NCBI GenBank assembly: GCA_028583605.1
Contig: CM053325.1
Span: forward strand, 59,292,813 to 59,356,812
DNA length: 64,000 bases
Reading direction: 5' to 3'
DNA from: Dastarcus helophoroides
Lineage: Eukaryota > Arthropoda > Insecta > Coleoptera > Bothrideridae
The position numbers were made by a program, and so were the translations under genes. A model generated the notes under the pieces. It searched no databases. It was not told the DNA's origin and saw nothing but the letters and a program-made list of their open reading frames with translations. Shown here one piece after another: positions 11,001 to 23,000 of the stretch (position 1 is its first letter; the number at the start of each line of letters is the position of its first letter).

Positions 11001-14000
11001 AGTCGAATTTTGAAAAAAAGGAAGAGATTTCGAAAAAATTGAAAAAAAGATTTCGACAAAGTAGAGAAAAAGGATTTGAATAATCGAGAAAAAGACTTCG
11101 AAAAAATTGAGAAAAAGGAACAGATTTCGAAAAAAATTGAAAAAAAAAGAGATTTCGAAAAAAATGAATTTATCAAAAATTCTCAAAAAAAGGTAAAATT
11201 TTACAACAAAGAAACGTCGAATTTCAACAATAGATTGAAACCCAGAACGAATTAAAAACTTAAAGTTTTTAGACAAATTTGAATATTTTGAAAAATTATG
11301 AAATATCAAAAAGAAAAATTGTAAAAATAAACTGGAAGCTTAAAAAATAAAAAAGTCGAAGTTTTTCAGAGAAGAAGAAAAACCCAAATTTGAAGAAAAA
11401 TTTCAAGGAAAAGGTCCAAATTTTAGGGAAAGCTCGAAATTTCGTTAAAAAATTGCAATTTTTCAGAGAAATTTAAATTTTGAGAAGAAATTTGAAATGT
11501 TGGGAACAAAACGATTTAAAAAGATACAAATTTTCAGAAAAATTCGAATTTTGAGAAAATTGGTAAAATAATTTCTAAATAAAAAGGAATGTCGATAAAA
11601 TTTCCAGTTTCGAGAAAAGTGTTGAACTTTAAAAAAAGATAAAAATTTCCCAGAGAAAGTCAAGTTTTAAGAACAAAATCAAATTTTTAGATAAATTGAA
11701 ATATTCTGAAGATGGGTGAATTTCGTCGATAAAATCGCAGCTTGCAGAAACATAATAAAATGTCAAATTTTCAGTTAAAAGTTGGAATTTCGAGAAACGC
11801 CTAATTTTGCGAAACAAGTCGAAATTTCCAGAAAATGAATAAAAGTTTATATATTTAGTAAAAGTCAATATTTGGGGGAAATTGTGAAGTTTGGTAATTT
11901 AAAAAGAATAGAAATTTCGAGAAAAAAGTCGCAATTTAGAACAAAGTCAAAAAATCTAATTTTGAAAAAAAGTCAAATTTAAGAATAGATCTAAATTTCG
12001 AACAAAGAAAATTTGAGAAAAAGATCGAAATCTTCAAAAACCTATTTTATTTAACGACTTCAAATTATTACTTCAAATTTTTACTTTTTTTATTACGAAA
12101 TCGACAAAAGATGAATTTTTGGGAAATTAATCGAATTTTCGAGTAAGCCGAAATAAAAAAAGTAAACATTTTCACAGATTGTCGAGTTTTGAGAAGGAAG
12201 ATTTAGGGAAAAAAGTCTAAATACATAGTTAAAAAAAAAGACGAGTACAGAGAAGAGTTAAAAAAGTCTAATTTGCGAGAAAAAGGCAAATTTTGAAATA
12301 AAGCTCTATATTTTGAGGAATAAAAGGTCTTTTGGGCTAAATATGTTTTCGATTGACTACATGAGTCAGAGGGGTCTCTCTCTCTGTCCCAGATTTTGTC
12401 TGATTTATCTGATTTAATTTTGAAATAAAATGTAAAATCAGAAATAAAAATTTGTGGCTCTTTGAAATTCACGAAACCAATTTTTTCATTGAGGATGGCT
12501 CTTTTGGCTTAAAAGTTTGCCGACCCCCGTTATAAACACATTAACCTTTAAGTGTGGACAAACGGTTCCCAGACCCCTTGGATTCTGCGATACATCTCGT
12601 GGCCGCCTGCGCTTCAGAATCTCAGTAGATTCGAATTTAGTTACCAAAGTAAGTAGCTATGGTAGTCGAAAAAAAAAACAGTGACATTTGATCGGATTTG
12701 GCGTGCTTATTTGGATCTTGGAACTCCTGGGTGCTTTCGTTGGGACGATTGGGCTTTGGTTTCGACGTCATAACCATATACCCATGATTTGTCACCAGTT
12801 ATGATCCTTTTGAGCAAATCAGGATCATCACTGAGGTCATTCAAGAGCTCCTGAACGATGCTCATGCGGCGATTCTTCTGATCAAAATTCAGGAGTTTCA
12901 GAACAAACTTCGCTGACACACGTCTCATGCCCAAAACATCCAAAAAAATTGCATGACACGAGCGCCGACTGATATGCCAACATCCTCAGCAACTTCTCTT
13001 ATAGTGATTCGACGATTTTGGAAAAATAATTTTCTTTACAGCTTCGACCATATTTTCTGTTGTTGATGTGCTGGGGGCGTCCAGAGCGAGGTTCGTCATC
13101 GACTTCTTCTCGTCCATCTTGGAAGAGTTTGTACCACTTGTAATCATTTTTTTTTACTTAGAGCAGACTCATCGTACGCCACTGTCAACATTTCAAGTGT
13201 TTTAACACTTGATTCCATTTTCACACAAAATTTGATGCAAATTCTTTGCTCCATTTTTTATAATAATAGAAAATCGCCGAGCACAACAAAATATGTCTAA
13301 TCTTTTTATCTGTCAAAAACAAATTAAGTATGCTATGTACTTAAAACTGTGAACATATGTTCGGGACATGTATACCAACACACAACAAAAAATCCATAAT
13401 CGAATGTACGTTACCCGCGAAACTTGAAAAGTCACCTTACTTTTTGAACAGACCTCGTATAATTCTAAGTTTATTCAATCAACAGAATCAACACCACACA
13501 TTATAAATTTTACCAATAATTACTATTACTTGCCCAAGACATACGGTGTTCCTAAAATTGCGGGTACTGTAAATCCAACCCCAATTCTGAAGAGCGTCCA
13601 AATTGGAAAGTTTGGTGCAAATGCTGTAGCAACACCGAAGATGCATTGAATTAACAAATAGATGAAGAATGCCGGCTTTCTGCCTAATCCATCTTGTATG
13701 TACCCAAAAAGGCAGTTACCTATGAGACCTCCAACTCCTAATAACACCAAAGCTATCGTGGGAAGGATGTCTTTAGAACAAACTAGATTCCACTGAAAGC
13801 AAAATCATGAATTTTGATGACTTTGTATACCTGAATGCAAGAAGATGTCTTCTTGCCTGAGTGATTACCAGTGGTAGCTCTTAGCTCTTAGCAGGGGTGC
13901 TGCTCCAGAAAATATTCAGCTTTTGTGTCAAATTCATTTATTTTTAAATTTTTAAAATTTTTTATTCATGTTGTAAATATATTTTCTACATAATTAGGCA

Positions 14001-17000
14001 GATTTTCGGGAAACGGTCGAAATTACAAGATTAAAATTGTAGTTTCTATAAAAAAGGGTTATATTTTCCAGAAATAGGTAAACATTAATCAAGGTTTTGG
14101 TAAAAAAATTAAAAATTTGAAATTATATTGTAACGCAATGTAAACAGATGAAACAGGATTTAGGGTAAAAACATAGTGGAGCCGTTCATCTCGCCGTGCA
14201 TCTCGACGTTCATCTCGCCGCTCAGAGATGTTAATTTAATTCTGTAGAATTATATGAGTACAAACATACTCAGGCAGTTCACAAAGCCACGCATCTGGCC
14301 GCGCAACTCGCCAGGACTAGCCGAACAAAATAGTTTGTTTTCGGGGATGCAGTTGCCTGAAACTCATTCTGTGATTGATTCGCTCAAGACATTCGGCCAC
14401 GAATGTATAATGCTTTAAGCAGTTGTCTTGTAGACCAGCAGTTATAAAAAGCTGCCTTTGAATTTGTAAAGAAGCAACAAAATTAACATTCTACGAAAAA
14501 TGATTATTACATTTTAAATTAAAATTGTTCTTTAGTCAACAAACTAAGATTTGATATACAGTAGGGTCCAAAAGTAACTTATAAATTTATTATTTACGTA
14601 ATTAACAATTTATGAGTAATATGCCCAAGGGGCAGGCATGTAGCCAGGGGGGGGTCCAAGGGGTCCGGACCCTCCCCGAAATGAATATTCCTCAAAAAAT
14701 TTACGATGATACGAATTGAAATATCCGTAGAAAAACCGCTGATTGTATATTTAAGCATGTAAATCATTTTCGAAATTGCCAACTATTGAGCTTATGATGA
14801 ACAAAACAGCCATGTAGACATTTTAATAAAAATTGGCAATGAGCTCAAGGCTTCCCAATACATGCACCAACCCTTTTACAATTTAATATTGACACTTAGC
14901 AGTAGGCTACGTTCAGTAATTTCAATTTTTTATTACCCCAAATTTCGACTTTCTTGACATATGTATGCATGGAGTAGAATTTTCGAGAAAAAAGTCGAAA
15001 TTTTGAGTGACAAAAGCATAGGAAGGCATTGATTTAAAAAAATTATATTTGCAGATTTCGACATTTTACAAAAGCGTAAAAAGTACACTGATTATAAAAA
15101 AAATGTTTAGGAATTTCGACTTTTTTGTCAAAAATTCGATTTTTTTTTAATTTCGATTTTTTTCTCGAAATTTTGACTTTAAACTCGAAATTTCAACTTA
15201 ACACTCGAAATTTCGACTTTTTTCTCAAAAATTCAACTTTTTTCGTGACATTTCTACTTTCTTCTTAAAATTTCGAGACTACTGTCGAAATTTTGACTAT
15301 AAACTTTAAAAAAGTCTAAAATTGAGGAAAAAAAACGAAATTTCGAGAAAAAAAGTCGAACTTTTTAGATTAATGCCGAAATTTCAAGAAAAAAGTCGAA
15401 ATTTGAAAATAACGCCGAAATTTCGAGTAAAAAGTCTAAAATTGAGAAATAAAAACCGAAATTTCGAGAAAAAAGTCGAACTTTTCAGATTAAGGCCGAA
15501 ATTTAAAGAAAAAAGTCGAAATTTGAAAATAACGTCGAAATTTCGAAAAAAAGTAGAAATTTCGAAATATTTCAAACAAAAAGACGAAATTTCGAGAGAA
15601 AAAGTCGAAATGTGCGAAAAAAAATCGAAATTTCGATAAATAAAGGTCGAAATTTCGATAAAAAAAGGTCAAACTTTTGAGTATAAAGTCGAAATTTTGA
15701 GAGAAATGTCGAAATTTCGATATTAAGGTCAAAATTTTGAGAAAAAAGTCGATATTTAAGAAAAAAGTCTAAAATTGAGAAAAAAAAACGAAATTTCGAG
15801 AAAAAAGTCGAACTTTCAGATTAAGGCCGAAATTTCGAGAAAAAAGTCGAAATTTGAAAATAACGTCGAAATTTCGAGAAAAAGTCGAAATTTCGAAATA
15901 TTTCGAGCAAAAATTCGAAATTTGAGAATAACGTCGAAATTTCGAGAAAAAAGTAGAAATTTCGAAATATTTCGAGCAAAAAAGACGAAATTTCGACAAA
16001 AAAAGTCGAAATTTTGATATTAAGGTTAAAATTTCGAGAAAAAAGTCGATATTTGAGAAAAAAGTCTAAAATTGAGAGAAAAAAAACTAAATTTCGAGAA
16101 AAAAGTCGAGCTTTTCAGATTAAGGCCGAAATTTCGACGAAAAAGTCGAAATTTGAAAATAACGTCGAAATTTCTAGAAAAAGTCGAAATTTCTAAATAT
16201 TTTGAGCAAAAATTTGAAATTTGAGAAGAACGTCGAAATTTCGAGAAAAAGTAGAAATTTTGAAATAATTCGAGCAAAAAGACGAAATTTCGAGAAAAAA
16301 AGTCGAAATTTTGAGTATACAGTCGAAATGTCGAAATTTTGATATTAAGGCCAAAATTTCGAGAAAGAAGTCGAAATTTGAGAAAAAAAAAACGAAATTT
16401 CGAAAAAAAGGGCAAAATTTCGAGAAAAAAATCAAATTTTGAGAAAAAAGTCAACATTTTGAGAAAAAAGTCGAAATTTTGAGAAATAAAGTCGAAATTT
16501 AAGAAAAATAATCTAATTAACAAAATGAAAAAAAAAAATAAAATAAAAGAAACGAATACGTAAAAGTAATTGATGTATGTTCTTATATGAAGAGTATTTT
16601 CTAGAAATTTTGATTATTTTTTTAAAATTCCGAGTTGAAATTGAAAATTCCAAGTTATTTTCTTCCCTACTACGTCTCTATAAGCATATAGTCGATACGT
16701 ATAAACGTATAAACAATTTTTTGTCGAATTCTGCTGTTTTTTCTCAGAAATTTTCAGTTGATATTCTAACTTTTTATATTTTTAAAACTTAATTTTTATT
16801 TAACATTTTGAAATAATTTAGAAATATCTACATTTTTATTTTGCCATTTCGACTTTAAGATCGAAATTTCTAAAAAATGATTTTATAAATTTCGATTATC
16901 TAAAAATTTTCTTTTCAGTTTAGCTCGAAATATTTTTTATAATGTTAGCGTTTTTTTTTTGTTTAAAATTTTAATTTTTTCTAAAGATCTATATTTTACA

Positions 17001-20000
17001 ATTTCAGTTTTTTATTTTTTTTTTAAATTTTTTGCTTTGCACTAAAAATTGTGTGTTTTTTAAAAATTTTAATCCTAGTCACGAAATTACTACTTTTTAA
17101 AACAAATTTCGAGTTTAAACCCAAAAGTTTTGCTTCATCAGATAACTTTCGGTTTTTTCTCAATATTTAAATTTTTTCTGAATATTTTGGTAAACTCAAC
17201 ATTTTGAGTTTTAAAAAAATGTACCTCAAACTTCGACCCTTCTGGATTTTTAATGATAAAATTCTTTTCTTTTTCATCGTTTTAATTTTTTGTCCAAATT
17301 TCCGCTTTTCCTGAAGATTTTTAAAATAAATTCAAAGTTTCGACAAAAATCGAAATGCAAATTAAAATGGAAGCTTCTATTGACTTTTTTTAATTTCATC
17401 TTAAATATCTAATATTCCTAATTTCGTCTTTGATCTCAAATTTTATGCTGCTCTGAAGAGTTCAAAAATCAGTTATTTTGAAAAAATTACTGGGTATCTC
17501 TAAAAAAATTTTTAAAATTTAAATTTAGAAGATTTAAATATCGAGACTGAAGTCGAACTTTCGAGTTTCAAATTATAGTCCAAATTTGGAAGTTAAGATT
17601 AGAAATTTTATGCAAAAATAAAAAATGAGCACTAAGTAAAAGACCAAGACGTTTATTGATTTAACAACTCAGCTTTGTCTTTAAATTTTGCAATATTGCT
17701 TTTTTCGAAGAAATTTCTGTGTCTCTAACATAAAAGGGGGGGGGGGGAGTTGGACCCCCCCCCCCCCCACCGAACGAAAATCCTGGCTACGTGCCTGCCA
17801 AGGGGGGCGCTACAGCCCCTATATTTACTATCGTCATATACAACAACAAGTTCTATTGTTATTTGTTATAAATATCTTACAAAATTTCATATATAATAAT
17901 TTTCACTTAATGTTTATATACTTCAAGTTATTTGAGATTATTGTATTTAAAAATTATTTGTTGTTTATACCTGTTTGAGGCAAATAATCGTTCTTAATTT
18001 CTGTAAATGATGTTATGTACAAATCCTTCTGTAATTACCAGTAATATTCTAGGACAAAATATTTGCTACCCGGGTTTCAGGGCCGCCCTGTCGGCGCCCT
18101 GATCCAAATTTCTTTCTTTTTTTATGAGCTTCACAAAACTATTAAATTTTTATAACTTTAAGGATACCTTTCTCTCGTTGACCAGTATTACCCTCTCCTG
18201 GAGTTACGAGAAGGTGCCATAAAAGTAAGCGTTAGAAAAGCATCAACTAAATGATATATTTCTACATTTTATTTATATTCATATCTGTGAACATGTTGAC
18301 TACCCCTCAGTTATAATAAAAGTGACTAACGACTACAGAGATCAGTTTCAAGTGAACTTCTTCACTATGTTCTCTAGCATCTAGGTTCGATGCGCAGCAA
18401 GCTGCCCGGCGAAATGAACGTCTGGATGAACGGCGAGATGAACGGCTCCACTATGTTTTGAATTGTATAATTTAGTAAATAAAAAAAGTTTCTAGAAAGT
18501 TCTGATAAGGGGAAAGCGGCCGCGATAACGAAACAAACGGCAGATAAGCGTTCCAGAAATTTCGGCATTCGATAAGCCTTATCTGCCGAAAATTCTGGAA
18601 GCCGGGGGCCGAAACTATAAAAAGGCGGTCAGCTTTCCCTCGAGTCAGTTAGAGTCAGTGTTAATTAGCGAGTTAGTAGAAGTCAATAATAAGTGAGTTA
18701 ACTGTCAATTGTGGTGATCCAAGTTGAGTTCAGTAATAAAGTGGGTCTTATTCGATAAGTGTAATCAATTCGAACCGATAACGCACGTAACAATATTTTA
18801 GCATTTTTGAAGAAATCTTCAAATTTACAACAAAGGTTTTAACGATATTTCAATAAAAAGTATTCAGCTTCTGGATTAAAGTCCAAAAAAAAGTGATAAA
18901 ACATCAAAATTTGAAGACAAAACGGCAAATTTTTGGAAAAAGGTCGAAATCTACAAAAAAAAAATTCAACCTTGGAAAAAACTCTCGTAAGAACTCTGAT
19001 ATTAAAACAGATCTAAAACTTAAAATTTCGAAAAATAGAATTTAAATTTAAAACGAAGCTTTCAAAATAGCTTCTAATGCACAGACCGATAGGTGTGAAC
19101 ATTTATTAGATTCGAAGTTTGGAAACCAAAGACCAGTTTCGATCTTGTTAGATCTCGTCAGTTTGGTATATCCAACTCGAATGCTAACAAATGTTCAGAC
19201 AAGTAAATACTAAAGAATTCACGGACGACAAGCGTGTGACTCTTAGTACTACCATCTATTGGTCCATAGAGGAACTATGATACACTATACACGCCTGGAG
19301 GGCTGCATGAATTTGTAGTCTAGGTTGCATTCTAGTTGCATACGACATTCACGGACGACAAGCGTGTGACTCTTAGTCCTACCATCTATTGGTCCATAGA
19401 GAAACTATGATACACTATACACGCCTGGAGGGCTGCATGAATTTGTAGTCTAGGTTGCATTCTTCTTGCATACGACATTGTTGGCGATGGCCATAGTTTC
19501 TCTATGGACCAATAGGTGGTAGTATTAACAGTCACACGCTTGACGTCCGTGAATTCTTTAGTACTTACTTGTCGGAACATTTGTTAGCATTCGAGTTGCA
19601 TACATATACCAAACTGACAAAATCTAATAAGATCGAAACCGGTCTTTGGTTTCCAAACTTCGAATCTAATAAATGTTCACACCTATTTGGTCTGTGCATT
19701 AGAATCCTTGTCTTCTGGGAAATGTTTCCTAGAGAGCAACCGCTTCTCTAGGTGGCAGTGTTTCAACTGTTGGTAGTTCAGCTACCTATGATTCACTATA
19801 CACGCCGCCTGGAGAACTGCATGAATTTGTAGTCTAGGTTGCATTCTACTTGCATATTTCAAAATAGCGTCAATATCTTTTCGAAAATATAAAAATCGTT
19901 AATTTATAATTTTACATTAAAAAAGTATAAATTGAATGTGTAAAATGGAAATATTTTGAAAGAGGTTATCCCAATTTACAAAAATATTGAAAACTGAAAT

Positions 20001-23000
20001 ATAGTCGACAAAAATAGTCAACAATTTCAAAAATTATAGATTTAAAAAAATTGAAATTTAAAAAAAAAGTTCGAAATGTTTAAAAATATCCAAAATTTTG
20101 AAAAGATGGGGAAATCTTTAGAAATACTAAAAACTTTGGAAGAAAATCTAAATATTTTAAAAATAAAAACTTCGCCAAAAATTAGAAATTTTGAAAAATA
20201 TCCGAATGCATTAATTTTTTTTAAAAATCGGAAAAAGGTGGAGCACAGATAAAGGTCGAAAATTTCAGGACTCAAAATTATGAAAAAGTCCAGATTTTAC
20301 AAATATATGACATTTTTAAACATTTTTGAAAAAAAATTGCATTTTTCAAAACAGTCATGATCTTCAAAAAGTCGAAGTTAGGAAAAAATTTTGAAAATTT
20401 GTTAACAGCCGAGATTTTTTAATTTATAGAAAACACAGAAATGTTAAAGAAAATCGAAATTTTTAAGATAACTGAAAATTGGAAAAAAGTAGAGCAGAAT
20501 TCTAAAAAGCTAAGATTTGAAAAAAAAAATAAAAAATCTCAAAAAAGTCGAAATTTTGAAAAAAAACCCAGTTTTTAAAAACACCATATTTTCAAAGAAA
20601 TAGGAAATTTCAAAAAGTTGAAGGTTTAAAAAATTACCAAACCTTAAAAAAAACCAAAATTTCTAAAAAAAACGCTGACAATTTCGAAAACACCTAAAAA
20701 AAAACTTATCGAAGAAAATAGTAGGAAATTTCAAAAACGTTTAAGAAAACTCGACATTTTCAACAAATGTAAAAATTTTCAAAAAACGGAAATTTTGAAA
20801 AAAATTTTGCAATTTTCAAAAAGATGTTCAAAGTGTTGAAATTATTAAAAAATGTCGACAATTTGTCAGAAATCGAAGTTTTTGAAAAAACTTGAAAATT
20901 TTAAAAAATTGCGAATTTTAAAAAAGAGTCAACGAAAATATCCAGAAGATTTTAAAAATATAGAAATTTTTAAATTTTTAAAAAAATCAATATTTTTAAG
21001 AAAACCAAAATTTTCAAAAGAAATTGAAAACTGAAAAAAAGTGAAGAACAACAGTATTCGGAGGAAAGGTAAGATTTGAAAAAAATCAAAAATTTTAAAA
21101 AATCCAGCTTTTATAAAATTGACATTTTAAAAAAAATATGAGTGCCAAAATGTTCAAAAAAAGTCAAAATTTGTAAAAAAGCCTAAATATTCAAATAAAT
21201 CTCAATATAAAGAACTAGTCGCAGAAAATGGTGCAAAATTTCAAAAAGGTTAAAGAAAAATCTAAATTAAAAAATAAAAGTCGAAATTAAAATAAATTCA
21301 AACATTTCAAAATATATTCTTCATGGTAGACCCTTATTGACCGGAAATATTATGTTTTTTTCAATTTATTTAACATTTCTTCGGCCCAGTTTGGAAATAT
21401 TTAAATTTTTATGATTTGTTGACAACTTTCTAAACAGTTTTTAAAATGCGACTACGTGATATTTAAATTTATTGAAAACGTCACTTCATGACAGTTTACA
21501 AATTAAGAGGTTATTTTATTTTACATAGAATAGGAATAATGAAAAATAGGAGACCAAAAATTAGATATGGAAAAAATAAAAATGTTGTTTTTTTGATAAA
21601 TTAGGAAAATATAAAAAAATATATAAAAATGGTTGTAGCACTGGACATCGATGTTTCGCTCTCATTTGAGCTCGTCAGCAGTGCATAACATGGAAAGGGA
21701 ACAATGAGGAAGAAATACTTAAAAATAAATTTTTTTTTAAAATATAAAAAAGTAAAATAAAGAAATTTTAACTAACCTCTTAATTTGTAAACTGTCATGA
21801 AGTGACGTTTTCAATAAATTTAAATATCACGTAGTCGCATTTCAAAAACCGTTTAGAAAGTTGTCAACAAACCATAAAAATTTAAATATTTCCAAACTGG
21901 GCCGAAGAAATGTTAAATAAATTGAGAAAAACATTTCAAAATATACTGCGAAATTTTTGAAATACTCGAAATTTTTAAAAGCAGTCGACGGAAAAAATCT
22001 AAGATTACAAAAGATGTCGAAACTTAAGTCAACATCTAAAAATATCTAAATTTTCAAAAAAAATTGAAAATTTGATAAAATAGCGACATTTTTGGAACCA
22101 CAAATAATTGAAATTAAAAATTTTGAAAAAAAATCAGGTTTCAAAGAATTCGAATTTTCAAACAACGTAGGAATTTTCAAAGTGAAATGTTTGAAAAAAA
22201 TTTCGAAAATTGCGATATATGTCGAGATTTAAAAGAATCAACCTTTAAAAATATGTAAATTTTCAAAAAAATTAAAAATTTGGTAAAAAGATAACATTTT
22301 TGGGACCAGAAATATTTGAGATTCAAAATTTGGGACAAAAAATCAGCTTTCAAAAATTCAACTTTTCAAACGATGTAGGAATTTTCAGTTGAATTTTTAA
22401 AGAAATAGTAAATAAAAAGAGTTTCTAGAAGGATCTGATAAGGGGAAAGCGGCCCCGATAACGAAACAAATGGCAGATAAACGTTCCAGAAATTTCGGCA
22501 AACGATAAGCCTTATCTGCCGAAAAGTTCTAGAAGTCGGGGGCCAAAACTATAAAAGGCGGTCAGCTTTCCCTCGAGTCAGTCAGTTAGAAGTCAGTGTA
22601 GTTAGTGGGTTAGCAATTAGTAAATAAGAAGTGAGTTACTGTTCAGTTGATGTGTGCCGAGTTAATTTGGTAATAAAGTGGTGTAATTCACAGGTGGCAA
22701 TCTATTCGAACCGATAAAGCCCGTAACAATATACAATTTAAAAAATCAAAATGTTCGAAAAATCGAAATAATGAAAAAGAAATTCGATAAATTGCAAAAA
22801 TTCGACATTTTGAAAAATGTCTCAATATTTGAAAAAAATGGCGAATTTTTATAAATAGTTCACAAAATGTTTGGAAATATCAAAAAATGTTAACATCTAA
22901 TAAAAATTGACATTTTCAAAAAAAAAGTCAAAATCATCAACAAAATCGAAATTTTGAAAAAAAAATCAAAGTCGGAGAAAAGCCGGAATGAGGTACAATT

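Larger units (their letters stand above)
6890..13254 (-). pseudogene. Mariner transposase, broken
   Basis: DDE/D-type transposase relic read on the minus strand in pieces. The N-terminal part begins near ATG 13254 (MEQRICIKF) and has frameshifts. The middle part at 12943-12707 has [16 protein letters not shown] and [12 protein letters not shown]. The C-terminal part is at 7544-7181 ([19 protein letters not shown]) and 6960-6890 (KCFEDWKKR then stop). The second catalytic aspartate appears to be His in HHHNAPAH, and there are in-frame stops at 7263 and near 6930. Insertions at 6961-7170 and 7532-12529 split it, so it cannot make active transposase. Confidence 0.88.
6812..13457 (-). mobile_element. 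Mariner element with large nested insertions
   Basis: Terminal inverted repeats are visible: CGAGGTATGTTCAAAACGTA from 6812 and CGAGGTCTGTTCAAAAAGTA read inward from 13457 on the minus strand. TA dinucleotides flank them (6810-6811 and 13458-13459). The element fills most of the transporter intron between exons 3 and 4; without it that intron would be about 113 bp. A family X copy and a 5-kb satellite-filled element are nested in the transposase. Bases 12530-12700 do not resemble mariner and are unexplained. Confidence 0.88.
14633..17797. mobile_element. Nested hAT-ended element with satellite core
   Basis: Left end CAGGCATGTAGCCAGG, right end CCTGGCTACGTGCCTG, flanked by an exact 8-bp duplication CCAAGGGG (14625-14632 and 17798-17805). 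These are standard hAT features. The interior has poly-G/poly-C stretches beside both ends, a 1.2-kb minisatellite, and flanking degenerate AT-rich repeat at 14800-15300 and 16530-17680. No transposase. Confidence 0.85.
14168..18459. mobile_element. Possible DNA element with 29-bp inverted ends
   Basis: Positions 14168-14196 and 18431-18459 are inverted copies built on AACATAGTGGAGCC and TTCATCTCGCCG, with at most a mismatch or two. CGTTCATCTCG-like sub-repeats follow on both sides. No target duplication is clear. The hAT-ended element 14633-17797 is nested inside. No coding sequence is present. Confidence 0.5.
19072..19704. mobile_element. Fold-back element with hammerhead motifs in both arms
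   Basis: A long inverted repeat: the outer arm starts TTCTAATGCACAGACC at 19072 and is mirrored by GGTCTGTGCATTAGAA ending 19704. The left side contains a 130-bp tandem duplication (starting 19217 and 19347, ATTCACGGACGACAAGCG), so the arms are unequal. Each arm carries a hammerhead-like segment near its outer third. Related sequence recurs at 19740-19855 and at 57431-57545. No protein coding. Confidence 0.8.

Noticed and set aside
15322..16523. Overlapping long frames in the second minisatellite, including one of 165 codons
   Set aside because: Same reason: periodic, strand-symmetric and without coding character.
18374..18568. Frame [13 protein letters not shown]... at 18374-18568 (minus) and again at 55389-55583 (plus)
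   Set aside because: It lies within the solo LTR sequence in both places; it is a by-product of LTR similarity, not a conserved protein.
18454..22733. One LTR retrotransposon bounded by the LTRs at 18454 and 22409
   Set aside because: The LTRs are too diverged to be a pair, no primer-binding site or coding region lies between, and the interior is unrelated repeats.
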